Origin: Thiobacillus sp.
GTDB lineage: Bacteria > Pseudomonadota > Gammaproteobacteria > Burkholderiales > Thiobacillaceae
Length of the DNA stretch: 33,067 nucleotides
NCBI GenBank assembly: GCA_024709425.1
Contig: JANJWS010000040.1
Span: 1-33,067 of the forward strand
Direction of reading: 5' to 3'
The notes below the pieces were generated by a model. The model saw only the letters and a program-made list of their open reading frames with translations. It was not told the DNA's origin and did not search any database. Of this stretch, positions 7,743 to 15,485 are shown piece by piece (the first letter of the stretch is position 1; each line of letters starts with the position of its first letter). Both the position numbers and the translations under genes were made by a program.

Positions 7743-8804
7743 GTCGCCGAGCTGGATGCGGCCCGCCTTCTCGGCGGCGGCGAAGTCCAGCATCCGCTGG
7801 ATCGACACCGCGGCCTTCGCGCGGACGCTTTCCTCGATGTGGATTTCGTTGTTGCCACGCTCCAGCACGGCCGCCAGGTTCATCAGGCCGTTCATTGCCA
7901 TCCAGGGACAGTGCGCACACGAGGTGCAGGTGGCGCCGACACCCGCGGTCGGCGCCTCGATCAGGGACTTGCCGGGCGCGACTTCGTGCATCTTGTGGAA
8001 GATGCCATTGTCGGTGGCAACGATGAATTCCGGGTTGGGCAGGGTGCGCACCGCCTCGATCAGCTGGGTGGTCGAGCCGACCACGTCGGCAAGCGCGATC
8101 ACCGCCTCGGGCGACTCGGGGTGGACCAGCACCGCCGCATCGGGGTGCTCGGCGTGCAGGGTCTTCAGCGCCTCCGCCTTGAACGCCTCGTGCACCACGC
8201 ACGAGCCCTGCCAGAGGATCATGTCGGCGCCGGTCACGTGACGAACGTACTCGCCGAGGTGGCGGTCCGGCGCCCACAAGAGCTTGTGGCCCTGCCGGTG
8301 CAGGTACTTGACGATCTTGGCGGCGATGCCGGAGGTGACCACCCAGTCGGCGCGCGCCTTCACCGCCGCGCTGGTGTTGGCGTAGACCACCGACAGACGG
8401 TCGGGGTGGGCGTCGCAGAAGGCGGCGAACTCGTCCGCCGGACAGGCGAGGTCGAGCGAGCACTCGGCGCCGAGGTCGGGCATGAGCACGCGCTTTTCCG
8501 GATTGAGGATCTTCGCCGTCTCGCCCATGAACTTCACGCCGGCGACGATCAGCGTCTTCGCCGGGTGGGCGTGGCCGAAGCGCGCCATCTCCAGCGAATC
8601 CGACACGCAGCCGCCGGTTTCCTCGGCGAGGTCCTGCAGGTCGCCGGACGTATAGTAGTGCGCCACCAGCACCGCGTCCTGCTGTTTCATCAGCATCTTG
8701 ATGCGCGTCTTCAGCGCTTCGCGTTCGGCGGGATCGAGCTTCTCCTCCACCAGCGGCGGCGCCTGGATGACGGGTTTGGCCGGAACGGAAAACGCGCGGG
8801 GCAT
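7740..8804 (-). CDS. nadA: Quinolinate synthase A
   Basis: This enzyme condenses iminoaspartate with dihydroxyacetone phosphate to quinolinate in de novo NAD synthesis, using a 4Fe-4S cluster in the cytoplasm. The protein has 354 residues when started at [10 protein letters not shown] (8804); a longer ORF upstream lacks family character. Three cysteines, C115, C202 and C299, lie exactly where the E. coli ligands C113, C200 and C297 would fall. Other family landmarks are [28 protein letters not shown] and [13 protein letters not shown]. The C terminus RIQLGD is followed by a TAG whose first bases come from a MITE-like insertion, so a few native residues may have been lost. It is divergent from hda. 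Confidence 0.96.
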   Translation of the reverse strand: MPRAFSVPAKPVIQAPPLVEEKLDPAEREALKTRIKMLMKQQDAVLVAHYYTSGDLQDLAEETGGCVSDSLEMARFGHAHPAKTLIVAGVKFMGETAKILNPEKRVLMPDLGAECSLDLACPADEFAAFCDAHPDRLSVVYANTSAAVKARADWVVTSGIAAKIVKYLHRQGHKLLWAPDRHLGEYVRHVTGADMILWQGSCVVHEAFKAEALKTLHAEHPDAAVLVHPESPEAVIALADVVGSTTQLIEAVRTLPNPEFIVATDNGIFHKMHEVAPGKSLIEAPTAGVGATCTSCAHCPWMAMNGLMNLAAVLERGNNEIHIEESVRAKAAVSIQRMLDFAAAEKAGRIQLGD

Positions 8805-8913
8805 GTCGGGACTCGGAGGCGGCAAGGCAGAAAGGCGCAAGTATAGCGCCACCGCCCCGCAGCCGCGTTCCTCCACCTACCGTCGCGGGGACAAGTGCCG
8901 TATCCTCGCGCCC

Positions 8914-9564
8914 ATGCAGCAACTCGTCCTCGATATCCGTCCCCCCGCTCGCCCTGAACTATGCCGCTTCGTCGTCGGGCGCAACATCGAACTCATGGCG
9001 CAGCTGCAGGCAATGCTCGACGGCCGCGCCGCGGAGCGGGCCGTTTACGTTTGGGGGGCGCCGGGGAGCGGCAAGAGCTATCTGCTGCAGGCGTGGGCCA
9101 ACGCCTGTACCGCACGCGGGCTGGCGGTCGCATCGGGCGGCTTGCAGGCGGCGCCGGTGGTCGTGGCGGATGCGGTCGAGCACTGGGACGAGGCGCAGCA
9201 GCGTGCGGCCTTTGCTGCCTTCAATGCGGTGCGCGAGGCGGGCGGGGTGTGGCTTGCCGCCGGTAACGCCGCACCGGCCGATTTGCCAGTGATGCCTGAA
9301 CTGCGCACGCGCTTTGGCTGGGGACTGGTGTTCCAGTTGCAGGGGCTGGACGATGCGGAGAAACGCGCCGCACTGGCGCAGCATGCTGAGACGCTGGGGT
9401 TCCGTCTCGACCCTGCGGTGGCGGACTATCTCCTCAACCACACGGCGCGCGACATGCAGAGTCTGCTGGGGGTGCTGGAGGCGCTCGATCGCTTCAGCCT
9501 GGAAATGCGGCGCCCCATCACGCTGCCGCTGTTGCGGCAGCTGCTGGCGAATCAGGCCTGCTGA
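8914..9564 (+). CDS. hda: DnaA regulatory inactivator Hda
   Basis: A 216-residue AAA+ protein that, with the DNA-loaded sliding clamp, stimulates ATP hydrolysis by DnaA after initiation. The N-terminal MQQLVLDI is a clamp-binding type motif, followed by FVVGRN and a Walker A P-loop GAPGSGKS. The acidic VVADAVEHWDE region stands in for Walker B. The C-terminal part carries AAA+ helical-lid features. It is shorter than DnaA and has no DnaA domain IV, which identifies it as Hda. The start is ATG 8914; upstream sequence in the same frame belongs to the opposite strand's nadA. The last codons overlap the 3' end of the convergent thioredoxin gene. Confidence 0.92.
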   Translation: MQQLVLDIRPPARPELCRFVVGRNIELMAQLQAMLDGRAAERAVYVWGAPGSGKSYLLQAWANACTARGLAVASGGLQAAPVVVADAVEHWDEAQQRAAFAAFNAVREAGGVWLAAGNAAPADLPVMPELRTRFGWGLVFQLQGLDDAEKRAALAQHAETLGFRLDPAVADYLLNHTARDMQSLLGVLEALDRFSLEMRRPITLPLLRQLLANQAC

Positions 9565-9923
9565 TTCTGCTGGGCGGCGATGTCCTTGTGAACCTGCGCC
9601 ATATCCAGTCCCATCACCTGTTCGATCAGTCCATCCAGCGCGTGGCCGGGGAGGGAACCGGCCTCGGAGTAGAGGATGACCTGCTCGCGGAACACCATCA
9701 GTGTCGGAATCGAACGAATCTGGAAGAAGCCGGCCAGCTCCTGTTCATTTTCCGTGTTGACCTTGGCGAAGACGATGCCCGGATGCTTCTCGGCGGCGGC
9801 CTCGAAGACCGGGGCGAAGCCACGGCAGGGGCCGCACCATGGCGCCCAGAAATCGACGATGACGATGTCGTTGTCATTGATGGTGGATTCGAAATTGTCC
9901 TTGGTGAGTTCGATGACGGCCAT
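9552..9923 (-). CDS. Thioredoxin family protein
   Basis: A 123-residue cytoplasmic thiol-disulfide oxidoreductase with the canonical active site WCGPC (C30, C33), the FAKVNTENEQEL strand-turn and the cis-Pro region RSIPTLMVF. There is no signal peptide, so it acts in the cytoplasm. A Gln/Ala-rich tail (DIAAQQNQQA) extends past the usual thioredoxin fold by about 15 residues. It converges on hda with a 13-bp overlap. A hairpin terminator upstream isolates it from the next minus-strand gene. It is likely a TrxA-like paralogue and not the housekeeping thioredoxin beside rho, but that cannot be settled here. Confidence 0.9.
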   Translation of the reverse strand: MAVIELTKDNFESTINDNDIVIVDFWAPWCGPCRGFAPVFEAAAEKHPGIVFAKVNTENEQELAGFFQIRSIPTLMVFREQVILYSEAGSLPGHALDGLIEQVMGLDMAQVHKDIAAQQNQQA

Positions 9924-9950
9924 GCTGGATTCCCGCTAGGTTGAGATAAC

Positions 9951-9980
9951 AAAAAGGCGCGGGGACGAATCCTCGCGCCT
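9951..9980 (-). terminator. Rho-independent terminator downstream of the small unknown gene
   Basis: On the minus strand AGGCGCG ... CGCGCCT (9955-9980), extended by inner GG/CC pairs, is followed by TTTTT. It would stop transcripts coming from 10378 before they reach the thioredoxin gene. Confidence 0.75.
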
Positions 9981-10005
9981 AGTGCCACCCTATCACGGAT
10001 GGCCG

Positions 10006-10086
10006 GCCTCCGACAACGCGGAGGCGTCTTGTCGGGCAAGTCGAGGCCTGCGCGCCTCTTGCCCGGGTCCAGCCGAAGCCGGCTGG
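10006..10086. repeat. Three consecutive perfect hairpins in the 3' region of the small unknown gene
   Basis: GCCTCCG/CGGAGGC (10006-10025), CGGGCAAG/CTTGCCCG (10033-10065, with an inner GAGGC/GCCTC) and CCAGCC/GGCTGG (10069-10086) lie in series before the terminator. They may protect or process the 3' end of the transcript. None has its own T-run. Confidence 0.5.
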
Positions 10087-10105
10087 CCTTGAATTCGTCA
10101 GAACT

Positions 10106-10378
10106 TCACTTGGCAAACGCCTGCCCAAACAGCCCGTGGCGCGGGGCACCGGCGCTGCTGCTTCGAGGGGCATGCTTGGCGTGCTTGAGGTTGTTGCGTA
10201 CTTCGGCCCGGTTGACCGCCATGATCAGTTCGGTGGCGAGCACGCGCGCCTGGTGGGGGCTCAGGTCGAGTTCGCAGCCATGTGCCAGCAGCGACAGGAT
10301 CACACGGTCGCGGCCCTGACCGTCTTCCCGTAGGTTGATGTCGAGCGCGTTGCCGTTTTCCATTTCAATCACGTTCAT
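10106..10378 (-). CDS. Small protein of unknown function
   Basis: A 90-residue soluble protein I do not recognise. It begins MNVIEMENGNALDINL, preceded by AAGGAG three bases before the ATG, which fixes the start. An in-frame extension to about 10461 exists but is A+T-rich and unlike coding sequence here. The protein has an amphipathic middle (SPHQARVLATELIMAVNRAEVRN, a helix-turn-like stretch) and a basic, Ser/Ala-rich tail ending in GLFGQAFAK. One Cys is present. No signal peptide or membrane segment is visible. The gene has its own terminator and structured 3' region, so it is probably a monocistronic unit, divergent from msrP. Confidence 0.6.
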   Translation of the reverse strand: MNVIEMENGNALDINLREDGQGRDRVILSLLAHGCELDLSPHQARVLATELIMAVNRAEVRNNLKHAKHAPRSSSAGAPRHGLFGQAFAK

Positions 10379-10688
10379 GTCTCCTTGTGGTGCCCTCAGT
10401 ACATGGGCTTGCAGTGTTCGTGCCAGATTTTGAAGTTGTGTTAACGCATTGAATAAGCGCATTGTTTCAGGCGGTGGTGACGGCGTCGTGACGACCGGTC
10501 GGCCCGGGTGTTGACGAGCGCTCGACAGCGCGGCGGCGGTTTCGTCAATTCGGGGTACGCCTGACGTTCTTCGCCGGCACGCGGTGGGGCGCCAGCGAAA
10601 CCAAAACCTGACGGCGACGGTCCAGTGCATGAGGGTGGCCATGATCGAGTTCCATCCTGCCGCGTCCTCCATTCGATGAGGTGTAGCC
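10379..10688. other. 310-bp divergent intergenic region
   Basis: It separates the small unknown gene (-) from msrP (+). It holds the AAGGAG of the former and GAGG, 7 bp before the ATG, of the latter. A+T-rich sequence near 10430-10465 (TTAACGCATTGAATAAGCGCATTG) could hold the minus-strand promoter. No ORF with coding character was seen. Confidence 0.5.
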
Positions 10689-11627
10689 ATGCTGATTCGC
10701 CATCCCCCCGACATCCCACCGTCTGACATCACGCCCCCTGAGGTCTACCGGGAGCGCCGGCGCTTCATACAGGGGCTGGGCGCCGCGGTCGCCGTCACGG
10801 CACTGGGCACCGCAGGCCACGTTTCGGCAGGTTCCCGCCTCCCTGCGGTTCGCCGCGGCAGCCACGTGCTGGACGACGCCAAAACGCCTTATCGCGATGT
10901 CACGACCTACAACAATTTCTACGAATTCGGGACCGGCAAGGATGATCCGGCGGCTCATGCGGGTACACTGCGGACGCGCCCGTGGACGGTTGTGGTCGAG
11001 GGCGCGGTCAAGCGGCCGCGGCTGTGGGATATCGAAGCTTTGCTGCGGCTTGCGCCGCTGGAGGAACGTGTCTACCGCATGCGCTGCGTGGAAGGCTGGT
11101 CGATGGTGATCTCCTGGGTGGGCTTCCCTCTGCGCGAACTGATACGCCGAACCGAACCGACTGGCCGGGCCAAATATGTCGAGTTCGTCACCCTGCACGA
11201 TCCTGCACAGATGCCGGGCCAGCGCCGGCGTGTGCTCGACTGGCCCTACGTCGAGGGATTGCGCATGGATGAGGCGATGCACCCGCTCACGCTGCTCGCC
11301 ATGGGGCTTTACGGCGAGATGCTGCCGAACCAGAACGGCGCGCCGATTCGCTTGGTGGTGCCCTGGAAATACGGGTTCAAGAGCGCGAAGTCGCTGGTCG
11401 CGATAAGGTTCGTCGAGAAGCAGCCGCGCACCGCCTGGATGGCGGCGGCGCCCAACGAATACGGCTTCTACTCCAACGTCAACCCGCAGGTCGATCACCC
11501 ACGCTGGAGCCAGGCGAAGGAACGACGCATCGGCGAATTTTTCAAGCGCGACACGCTGCTGTTCAACGGCTACGCAGAGCAGGTCGCCGATCTGTATCGT
11601 GGCATGGACCTGAAGCGCCACTTCTGA
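10689..11627 (+). CDS. msrP: Protein-methionine-sulfoxide reductase catalytic subunit MsrP (molybdoenzyme)
   Basis: A periplasmic molybdopterin enzyme that reduces methionine sulfoxide in envelope proteins, receiving electrons from MsrQ. The 312-residue precursor has a twin-arginine signal (RRRFIQGLG from residue 23) followed by a hydrophobic stretch. The mature part has the sulfite-oxidase fold, with C133 in [11 protein letters not shown] as the molybdenum ligand. Other MsrP landmarks are [19 protein letters not shown] and the C-terminal [11 protein letters not shown]. Start ATG 10689 follows a GAGG. Its TGA overlaps the msrQ ATG by one base, so the two are co-translated as usual for this pair. 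Confidence 0.96.
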   Translation: MLIRHPPDIPPSDITPPEVYRERRRFIQGLGAAVAVTALGTAGHVSAGSRLPAVRRGSHVLDDAKTPYRDVTTYNNFYEFGTGKDDPAAHAGTLRTRPWTVVVEGAVKRPRLWDIEALLRLAPLEERVYRMRCVEGWSMVISWVGFPLRELIRRTEPTGRAKYVEFVTLHDPAQMPGQRRRVLDWPYVEGLRMDEAMHPLTLLAMGLYGEMLPNQNGAPIRLVVPWKYGFKSAKSLVAIRFVEKQPRTAWMAAAPNEYGFYSNVNPQVDHPRWSQAKERRIGEFFKRDTLLFNGYAEQVADLYRGMDLKRHF

Positions 11628-12229
11628 TGCGATACCGGCTGGCGTGGCCCGCGCCATGGCTGTTCGGGCTCGGCCTGCTGCCCTTGCTGCGGATCATCTA
11701 TCTGGGTGTTGCTGGCGAGCTTGGTGCCAATCCGATCGAGTTCATCACCCGTTCGACCGGTACCTGGGCGCTGGTCGGCCTGCTGCTGACACTGGCGGTC
11801 ACGCCGTTGCGTCGACTCACCGGCTGGACAGGCCTGATGCGCCATCGGCGCACGCTCGGTTTGTTTGCCTTCTTCTATGCTTGCCTGCACGCTCTTGCGT
11901 ATGTCTGGCTCGACCAGTTCTTCGATCCGGCCGCCATCCTCCATGACATCGTCAAACGACCGTTCGTCACGGCGGGCTTTGCGGCCTTCACGCTGCTGGT
12001 TCCCTTGGCCATGACCTCCACCCGGGCCATGATGCGCCGTCTTGGTCATCGCTGGTCGGTCTTGCACCGCCTCATCTATCCGGCGGCTCTTCTGGGTGTC
12101 GTGCACTTCCTCTGGCTGGTGAAGAAGGACCTGACGGAGCCCCTGGCTTACGCAGTCGTGCTCGTCCTGCTGCTTGCACTGCGCCTGCCGTGGGGCCGGC
12201 GGGCACTGGGGGCGATTCGCGGGCAATAA
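11627..12229 (+). CDS. msrQ: Protein-methionine-sulfoxide reductase heme-binding subunit MsrQ
   Basis: A 200-residue inner-membrane b-type cytochrome of the ferric-reductase-like family. It passes electrons from the respiratory chain or flavin to MsrP. About six hydrophobic helices are present. Candidate heme-ligand histidines lie in the helices containing [12 protein letters not shown] (H near 88), [11 protein letters not shown] and [11 protein letters not shown]. The start ATG overlaps the msrP stop. The gene is followed directly by a hairpin that can act in both directions and also ends the H1-like transcript from the other strand. Length and order match msrPQ in other proteobacteria. Confidence 0.95.
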   Translation: MRYRLAWPAPWLFGLGLLPLLRIIYLGVAGELGANPIEFITRSTGTWALVGLLLTLAVTPLRRLTGWTGLMRHRRTLGLFAFFYACLHALAYVWLDQFFDPAAILHDIVKRPFVTAGFAAFTLLVPLAMTSTRAMMRRLGHRWSVLHRLIYPAALLGVVHFLWLVKKDLTEPLAYAVVLVLLLALRLPWGRRALGAIRGQ

Positions 12230-12253
12230 AAAACGGGGGACAAGCCCCCGTTT
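12228..12253. terminator. Bidirectional terminator between msrQ and the H1-like gene
   Basis: CGGGGG-ACAAG-CCCCCG (12234-12250) is flanked by six A on the left and TTT on the right. On the minus strand it is a strong terminator (stem plus TTTTTT) for the H1-like gene. On the plus strand the U-run is short, so it is weaker for msrPQ. Confidence 0.85.
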
Positions 12254-12276
12254 CAGATTGGGCAAGGCCCGACCTG

Positions 12277-12852
12277 TTAGAGCCCGAAAGGCTTGATGAC
12301 CGGTACCGCCGGCGCGGGGGCAGCAGGTGCAGCGGCAGGCGCGGGAACCGGCGCAGGCTTGGCTGGTGCGGCCTTCTTGGCGGCAGGTTTCTTGGCAGGA
12401 GCCGCTTTCTTGGCCGCCGGCTTGGCGGCAGGTTTTGCGGCGACCTTTTTTGCTGCCGGCTTGGCTGCCGGTTTCTTGGCCGGTGCTGCCTTCTTGGCCG
12501 GAGCGGCTTTCTTGGCCGGTGCTGCCTTTTTGGCCGGAGCGGCTTTCTTGGCGACGACTTTTTTGGCTGCCGGCTTGGCAGCGGCCTTCTTCACTGCCGG
12601 CTTGGCGGCGGGCTTCTTGGCCGGTGCTGCCTTCTTGGCCGGAGCGGCCTTCTTGGCGACGACCTTCTTGGCTGCCGGCTTGGCGGCAGCCTTCTTCACT
12701 GCCGGCTTGGCGGCGGGCTTCTTGGCGGGGGCTGCCTTTTTGGCCGGGGCGGCCTTCTTGGCGGCGGGCTTGGCGGCGGCCTTCTTCACTGCCGGCTTGG
12801 CGGCGGCTTTCTTGGCTGCCGGCTTGGCGGCGGGTTTTTTCACTGTTGCCAT
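12277..12852 (-). CDS. Alanine/lysine/proline-rich histone H1-like protein (HctB/AlgP type)
   Basis: A 191-residue protein built almost only from Ala, Lys and Pro ([12 protein letters not shown] and [10 protein letters not shown] units), ending in a neutral PAPV/APAAA tail and VIKPFGL. Such proteins bind DNA non-specifically through lysine and compact the nucleoid. AlgP of Pseudomonas and BpH1 of Bordetella are relatives by composition. Residues 49-80 are repeated almost exactly at 84-115, so the repeat number is likely to vary between strains. AAGGAG lies 6 bp before the ATG. A good promoter lies about 160 bp upstream. It is near an AlgZ/AlgR pair, as algP is near algR in Pseudomonas. Low-complexity coding sequence also gives long antisense frames that are not genes. 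Confidence 0.9.
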   Translation of the reverse strand: MATVKKPAAKPAAKKAAAKPAVKKAAAKPAAKKAAPAKKAAPAKKPAAKPAVKKAAAKPAAKKVVAKKAAPAKKAAPAKKPAAKPAVKKAAAKPAAKKVVAKKAAPAKKAAPAKKAAPAKKAAPAKKPAAKPAAKKVAAKPAAKPAAKKAAPAKKPAAKKAAPAKPAPVPAPAAAPAAPAPAVPVIKPFGL

Positions 12853-13009
12853 CTAACACTCCTTAGAAGTTGAACACACGAACCAGTCACTACAGGTTTG
12901 AAGCAACGTGCAGTCTGAAATGCACTTCCAAAGCGTGGTACCGACAGGCAACCGATTGCCCGAAACCCGCTTGGCACGGGCGATACCGAGGCTCCGCTTG
13001 GTGAGTCTC

Positions 13010-13037
13010 ATTCTAGTGAGTTTTTTCGGGTGTTCAA
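13010..13037 (-). promoter_or_regulatory. Sigma-70-type promoter of the H1-like gene
   Basis: On the minus strand TTGAAC (13032-13037) and TAGAAT (13010-13015) are 16 bp apart. Transcription would start near 13003 and leave a leader of about 150 nt before the AAGGAG site. Confidence 0.6.
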
Positions 13038-13095
13038 CGAATAGTCGGTGTGATGCGAAAACGTGCCGATGAAAAATGTCGCAGTGAAGCAAAAT

Positions 13096-13110
13096 GTATC
13101 GAAACGATAC
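13096..13110. repeat. Perfect 15-bp palindrome GTATCG-AAA-CGATAC
   Basis: It lies in the 300-bp gap between lysA and the H1-like gene, about 60 bp upstream of the H1-like promoter. Its symmetry suits a dimeric regulator. Apart from this, the promoter and the leader, the gap 12853-13152 shows nothing recognisable. Confidence 0.4.
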
Positions 13111-13152
13111 TAAAAGTCAGGTTTCCGATGCATCGGGTTGGTCAATGCAAAG

Positions 13153-14397
13153 TCAACAGGGAAGCCGTTCCTGGGCCATCATGCCCTTCTGGGTCTCACG
13201 CTCTCGAATCAGATGAAATTCATTCTTGTCGACGAGTACTTCGGCGGAACGCGGGCGCGAATTGTAGTTGGAAGCCATGCTCATGCCGTAGGCGCCGGCC
13301 GACAGAATGGCCAGCAGGTCGCCTTCCCCGATCGCCAGATCGCGCGCAAAGCCAATGAAATCGCCGGTTTCACAGATCGGGCCGACGACGTCGTAGCGCT
13401 GCGCGGGGGTCGTTCCCGCGTTGACGGCGACGATGTCGTGGTAGGCCTCGTAAAGCGCGGGGCGCATCAGGTCGTTCATCGCGGCGTCGATGATGGCGAA
13501 ATTCTTTTCTTCGCCCGGTTTCAGATATTCGACGCGGGCCAGCAGCAGCCCGGCATTGCCGACCAGCGAGCGCCCGGGTTCGAGCAGCAGGCGCTCGCGT
13601 CGCCCCGCGAACTTCTGCGCCAGCACCCGGCCGTAGGCGGCGAGGTCGGGCGGAGTCTCGTCGCGGTAGCGGATGCCAACGCCGCCGCCAAGGTCGATGT
13701 GGTGCAGCGTGATGCCGTCCTCGGCCAGCGCGTCGACCAGGGCGAGCACGCGGTCGGCGGCATCCGCCAGCGGCGACAGGTCGGTGAGCTGCGAGCCGAT
13801 GTGGCAGTCGATGCCGGTCACCTTGAGGTGGGGCAGGCTTGCCGCCAGGCGATACAAGGCGCGCGCCTGGGCGATCGGCACGCCGAACTTGTTCTGCTTG
13901 AGCCCCGTGGAAATGTAGGGATGGGTCTTGGGGTCGACGTCGGGATTGACCCGAAACGAAATCGGCGCGACCCGGCCCATTTCGCCTGCGATGCGGTTCA
14001 GCCGGTGCAGTTCGCTTTCCGATTCGACGTTGAAGCAGAGAATGCCGGCTTCGAGCGCGGCGCGCATCTCGGCCGCCGACTTGCCCACACCGGAAAACAC
14101 CACCTTGCCGGCATCTCCCCCGGCAGCCAGCACGCGGGCGAGTTCGCCCCCGGAGACGATGTCGAAGCCGGCACCGAGACGCGCGAACAGGTTGAGCAGG
14201 GCGAGGCTGGAATTGGCCTTCACCGCATAGCAGATGAGATGCGGCGTGGCGGCGAAAGCCTCGGCGTAGGCGCGGTAGGCGGTTTCGAGCGCTTGGCGGG
14301 AGTAGACGTAGAGCGGGGTGCCGAAGCGTTCGGCGAGTGTGTCCAGCGCCACGTCCTCAAGATGGAGGCGGCCGTCGATGCGATGCAGGGTGTTCAA
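13153..14397 (-). CDS. lysA: Diaminopimelate decarboxylase
   Basis: It catalyses the last step of lysine synthesis, decarboxylating meso-diaminopimelate with PLP in the cytoplasm. The 414-residue alanine-racemase-fold protein has the PLP lysine K60 in CYAVKAN. It also shows HIGSQ, the glycine loop DLGGGVGI, LEPGRS (phosphate and substrate binding) and the GPICETGD cysteine motif from the partner subunit. The start codon is TTG at 14397. It overlaps the TGA of the lptM-type lipoprotein gene in a TTGA arrangement, so translation is coupled. The tail (RLPC) ends 300 bp before the H1-like start. Confidence 0.96.
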   Translation of the reverse strand: MNTLHRIDGRLHLEDVALDTLAERFGTPLYVYSRQALETAYRAYAEAFAATPHLICYAVKANSSLALLNLFARLGAGFDIVSGGELARVLAAGGDAGKVVFSGVGKSAAEMRAALEAGILCFNVESESELHRLNRIAGEMGRVAPISFRVNPDVDPKTHPYISTGLKQNKFGVPIAQARALYRLAASLPHLKVTGIDCHIGSQLTDLSPLADAADRVLALVDALAEDGITLHHIDLGGGVGIRYRDETPPDLAAYGRVLAQKFAGRRERLLLEPGRSLVGNAGLLLARVEYLKPGEEKNFAIIDAAMNDLMRPALYEAYHDIVAVNAGTTPAQRYDVVGPICETGDFIGFARDLAIGEGDLLAILSAGAYGMSMASNYNSRPRSAEVLVDKNEFHLIRERETQKGMMAQERLPC

Positions 14398-14519
14398 TTG
14401 GCAGTCCGTTGCGGGGCGGAGGTTTTTTCGGGAAGATACAGGTCACCCTTGGAGCCGCAGGCGGCGAGGCCGAGCCCGCAAAGCAACAGGGACACTATAT
14501 ATATGGTGCGCAAATTCAT
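14394..14519 (-). CDS. lptM: LptM/LppL-type small lipoprotein
   Basis: A 41-residue precursor, MNLRTIYIVSLLLCGLGLAAC plus a short tail. LAAC is a lipobox, so the mature protein starts at the lipidated Cys. It continues GSKGDLYLPE, the conserved CG-KG-LYLP pattern of LptM (YifL/LppL), which assists LptD maturation at the outer membrane. The gene precedes lysA, as lppL does in Pseudomonas. Its stop overlaps the lysA TTG start. The ATG is only 24 bp from the divergent cyaY ATG, so promoters of one gene must lie within the other or within the TATATATA stretch at the 5' end of this gene. Confidence 0.85.
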   Translation of the reverse strand: MNLRTIYIVSLLLCGLGLAACGSKGDLYLPEKTSAPQRTAN

Positions 14520-14543
14520 GCGCGGAATGTTAGCACGGACACC

Positions 14544-14852
14544 ATGAGCGAAATCGACTTCAATACGGCGGCCGGCGCGACGTTGGCCCGCATCGAACAG
14601 GCGCTGGAAGCGGCGGATCTGGATTTCGAGACGCCGGCCGACGGCATCCTCGAGATCGAGTTCGACGATGGCAGCAAGATCATCGTCAACCGCCACGGCG
14701 TGGCGCGCGAAATCTGGGTCGCGGCGCGCTCGGGGGGCTTCCACTTCAAACCGCAGGACGGCGGCTGGGTCGACACCCGCGACGGCATCCCCCTGTTCGA
14801 GAAGCTCGCCGCGCTGATCGCCGCGCAGGGCGGCGGCACGATCGACTTCTAA
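14544..14852 (+). CDS. cyaY: Iron-sulfur cluster assembly protein CyaY (frataxin)
   Basis: A 102-residue cytoplasmic frataxin that binds iron and modulates cysteine desulfurase during Fe-S cluster assembly. It begins MSEIDFNTAAGATLARIEQAL, an acidic helix that would carry the iron-binding surface. It continues with GILEIEFDDGSKIIVN, then the hallmark Trp-containing sheet REIWVAARSGGFHFKP and a DGIPLFEKL helix. Length is normal. The ATG at 14544 is chosen because upstream sequence in frame lies across the divergent lptM/lysA genes. A GTG-started MarR-type gene follows after 8 bp. Confidence 0.93.
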   Translation: MSEIDFNTAAGATLARIEQALEAADLDFETPADGILEIEFDDGSKIIVNRHGVAREIWVAARSGGFHFKPQDGGWVDTRDGIPLFEKLAALIAAQGGGTIDF

Positions 14853-14860
14853 GCCTGCCC

Positions 14861-15451
14861 GTGAAAAGCCAGGCGCTCACCCTGTTCGACCTGGTGGAGC
14901 GCCTGTCCCTCCTGACCCGCGCCGACCTGCGGCAGGCGGGCGCCGCGCAGCATTTGCAGCCGGTGCACCTGCAGGTGCTGTTCTATCTCAACCAGGCCAA
15001 CCGCTTTTCCAACACGCCGCAGGCGCTGACGGAATACCTCGGGCTCACCAAGGGCACGGTGTCGCAGACGGTGCTGGTGCTGGCGCGCCGCCGCCTGATC
15101 TCGCGCTACGCCGATCCGCGTGACGGCCGCGTGGTGCGGCTGATCCTGACCGAGGGGGGTACGACGCTGCTGAAGACGCTTTCCGCCGGCGGCGCCTGGC
15201 GCGACATCGTGCAGACCGCCAGTCCGGCCCGGGTAACCTCGGCGATCGTGGTCTTGCGCCAGGTGCTGGCGCAGGTGCAGGCGCAGAGCGGCAAGCGCAG
15301 CTTCGGCGTGTGCGCCACCTGCCGCCATAACCAGCGAATCGGGCCGCGCAGCTATTTCTGCGCGTTGATGCAGGAGAAACTGTCCAGCCCCGAAGTGCGG
15401 CGCATCTGCCGCGAGCACGCGCCCCCGGTGGCGCTGGGGGAGTCGCCCTAG
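14861..15451 (+). CDS. MarR-family winged-helix protein with a C-terminal four-cysteine motif
   Basis: A predicted DNA-binding regulator of 196 residues. Residues 35-105 form a winged helix (LTEYLGLTKGTVSQTVLVL as the recognition part, RRRLISRYADPRDGR as the wing). The C-terminal quarter is unusual for MarR. It carries C151-x2-C154, C167 and C183, with H156 and H186 close by, a spacing suited to zinc or an Fe-S cluster. The start is GTG 14861, 8 bp after cyaY. Co-transcription with frataxin would fit an iron, Fe-S or redox sensor, but that is an inference. It converges on argH, and both stop codons lie in one inverted repeat. Confidence 0.75.
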   Translation: MKSQALTLFDLVERLSLLTRADLRQAGAAQHLQPVHLQVLFYLNQANRFSNTPQALTEYLGLTKGTVSQTVLVLARRRLISRYADPRDGRVVRLILTEGGTTLLKTLSAGGAWRDIVQTASPARVTSAIVVLRQVLAQVQAQSGKRSFGVCATCRHNQRIGPRSYFCALMQEKLSSPEVRRICREHAPPVALGESP

Positions 15452-15485
15452 CAGCCGATTTCCTTCAAGTCCGACAGGCTGCTAG
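15448..15485. terminator. Inverted repeat between convergent MarR-type gene and argH
   Basis: CTAGCAGCC (15448-15456) and GGCTGCTAG (15477-15485) are perfect 9-bp arms around a 20-bp loop. The TAG stops of both genes lie in the arms. There is no T-run, so it may be a factor-dependent terminator, a 3'-end stabiliser or a small dispersed repeat. Confidence 0.5.

Noticed and set aside
10379-10732. N-terminal extension of the small unknown gene to longer in-frame starts
   Set aside because: Codon use is A+T-rich and atypical, while AAGGAG sits directly before the ATG at 10378.
12340-12840. Tandem repeats that at first look like a CRISPR array
   Set aside because: Units vary in length, have no unique spacers and translate as KKAAPAK-type repeats of the H1-like protein.
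12190-12873. Gly/Leu/Arg-rich and Ala/Gly-rich plus-strand frames over the H1-like gene
   Set aside because: They arise from the repetitive Lys/Ala codons of the minus-strand gene; their periodic look is that of the coding repeat.
12853-13092. 79-codon minus-strand frame upstream of the H1-like gene
   Set aside because: It overlaps the promoter and Shine-Dalgarno region, has no start signal and its composition is not coding-like.
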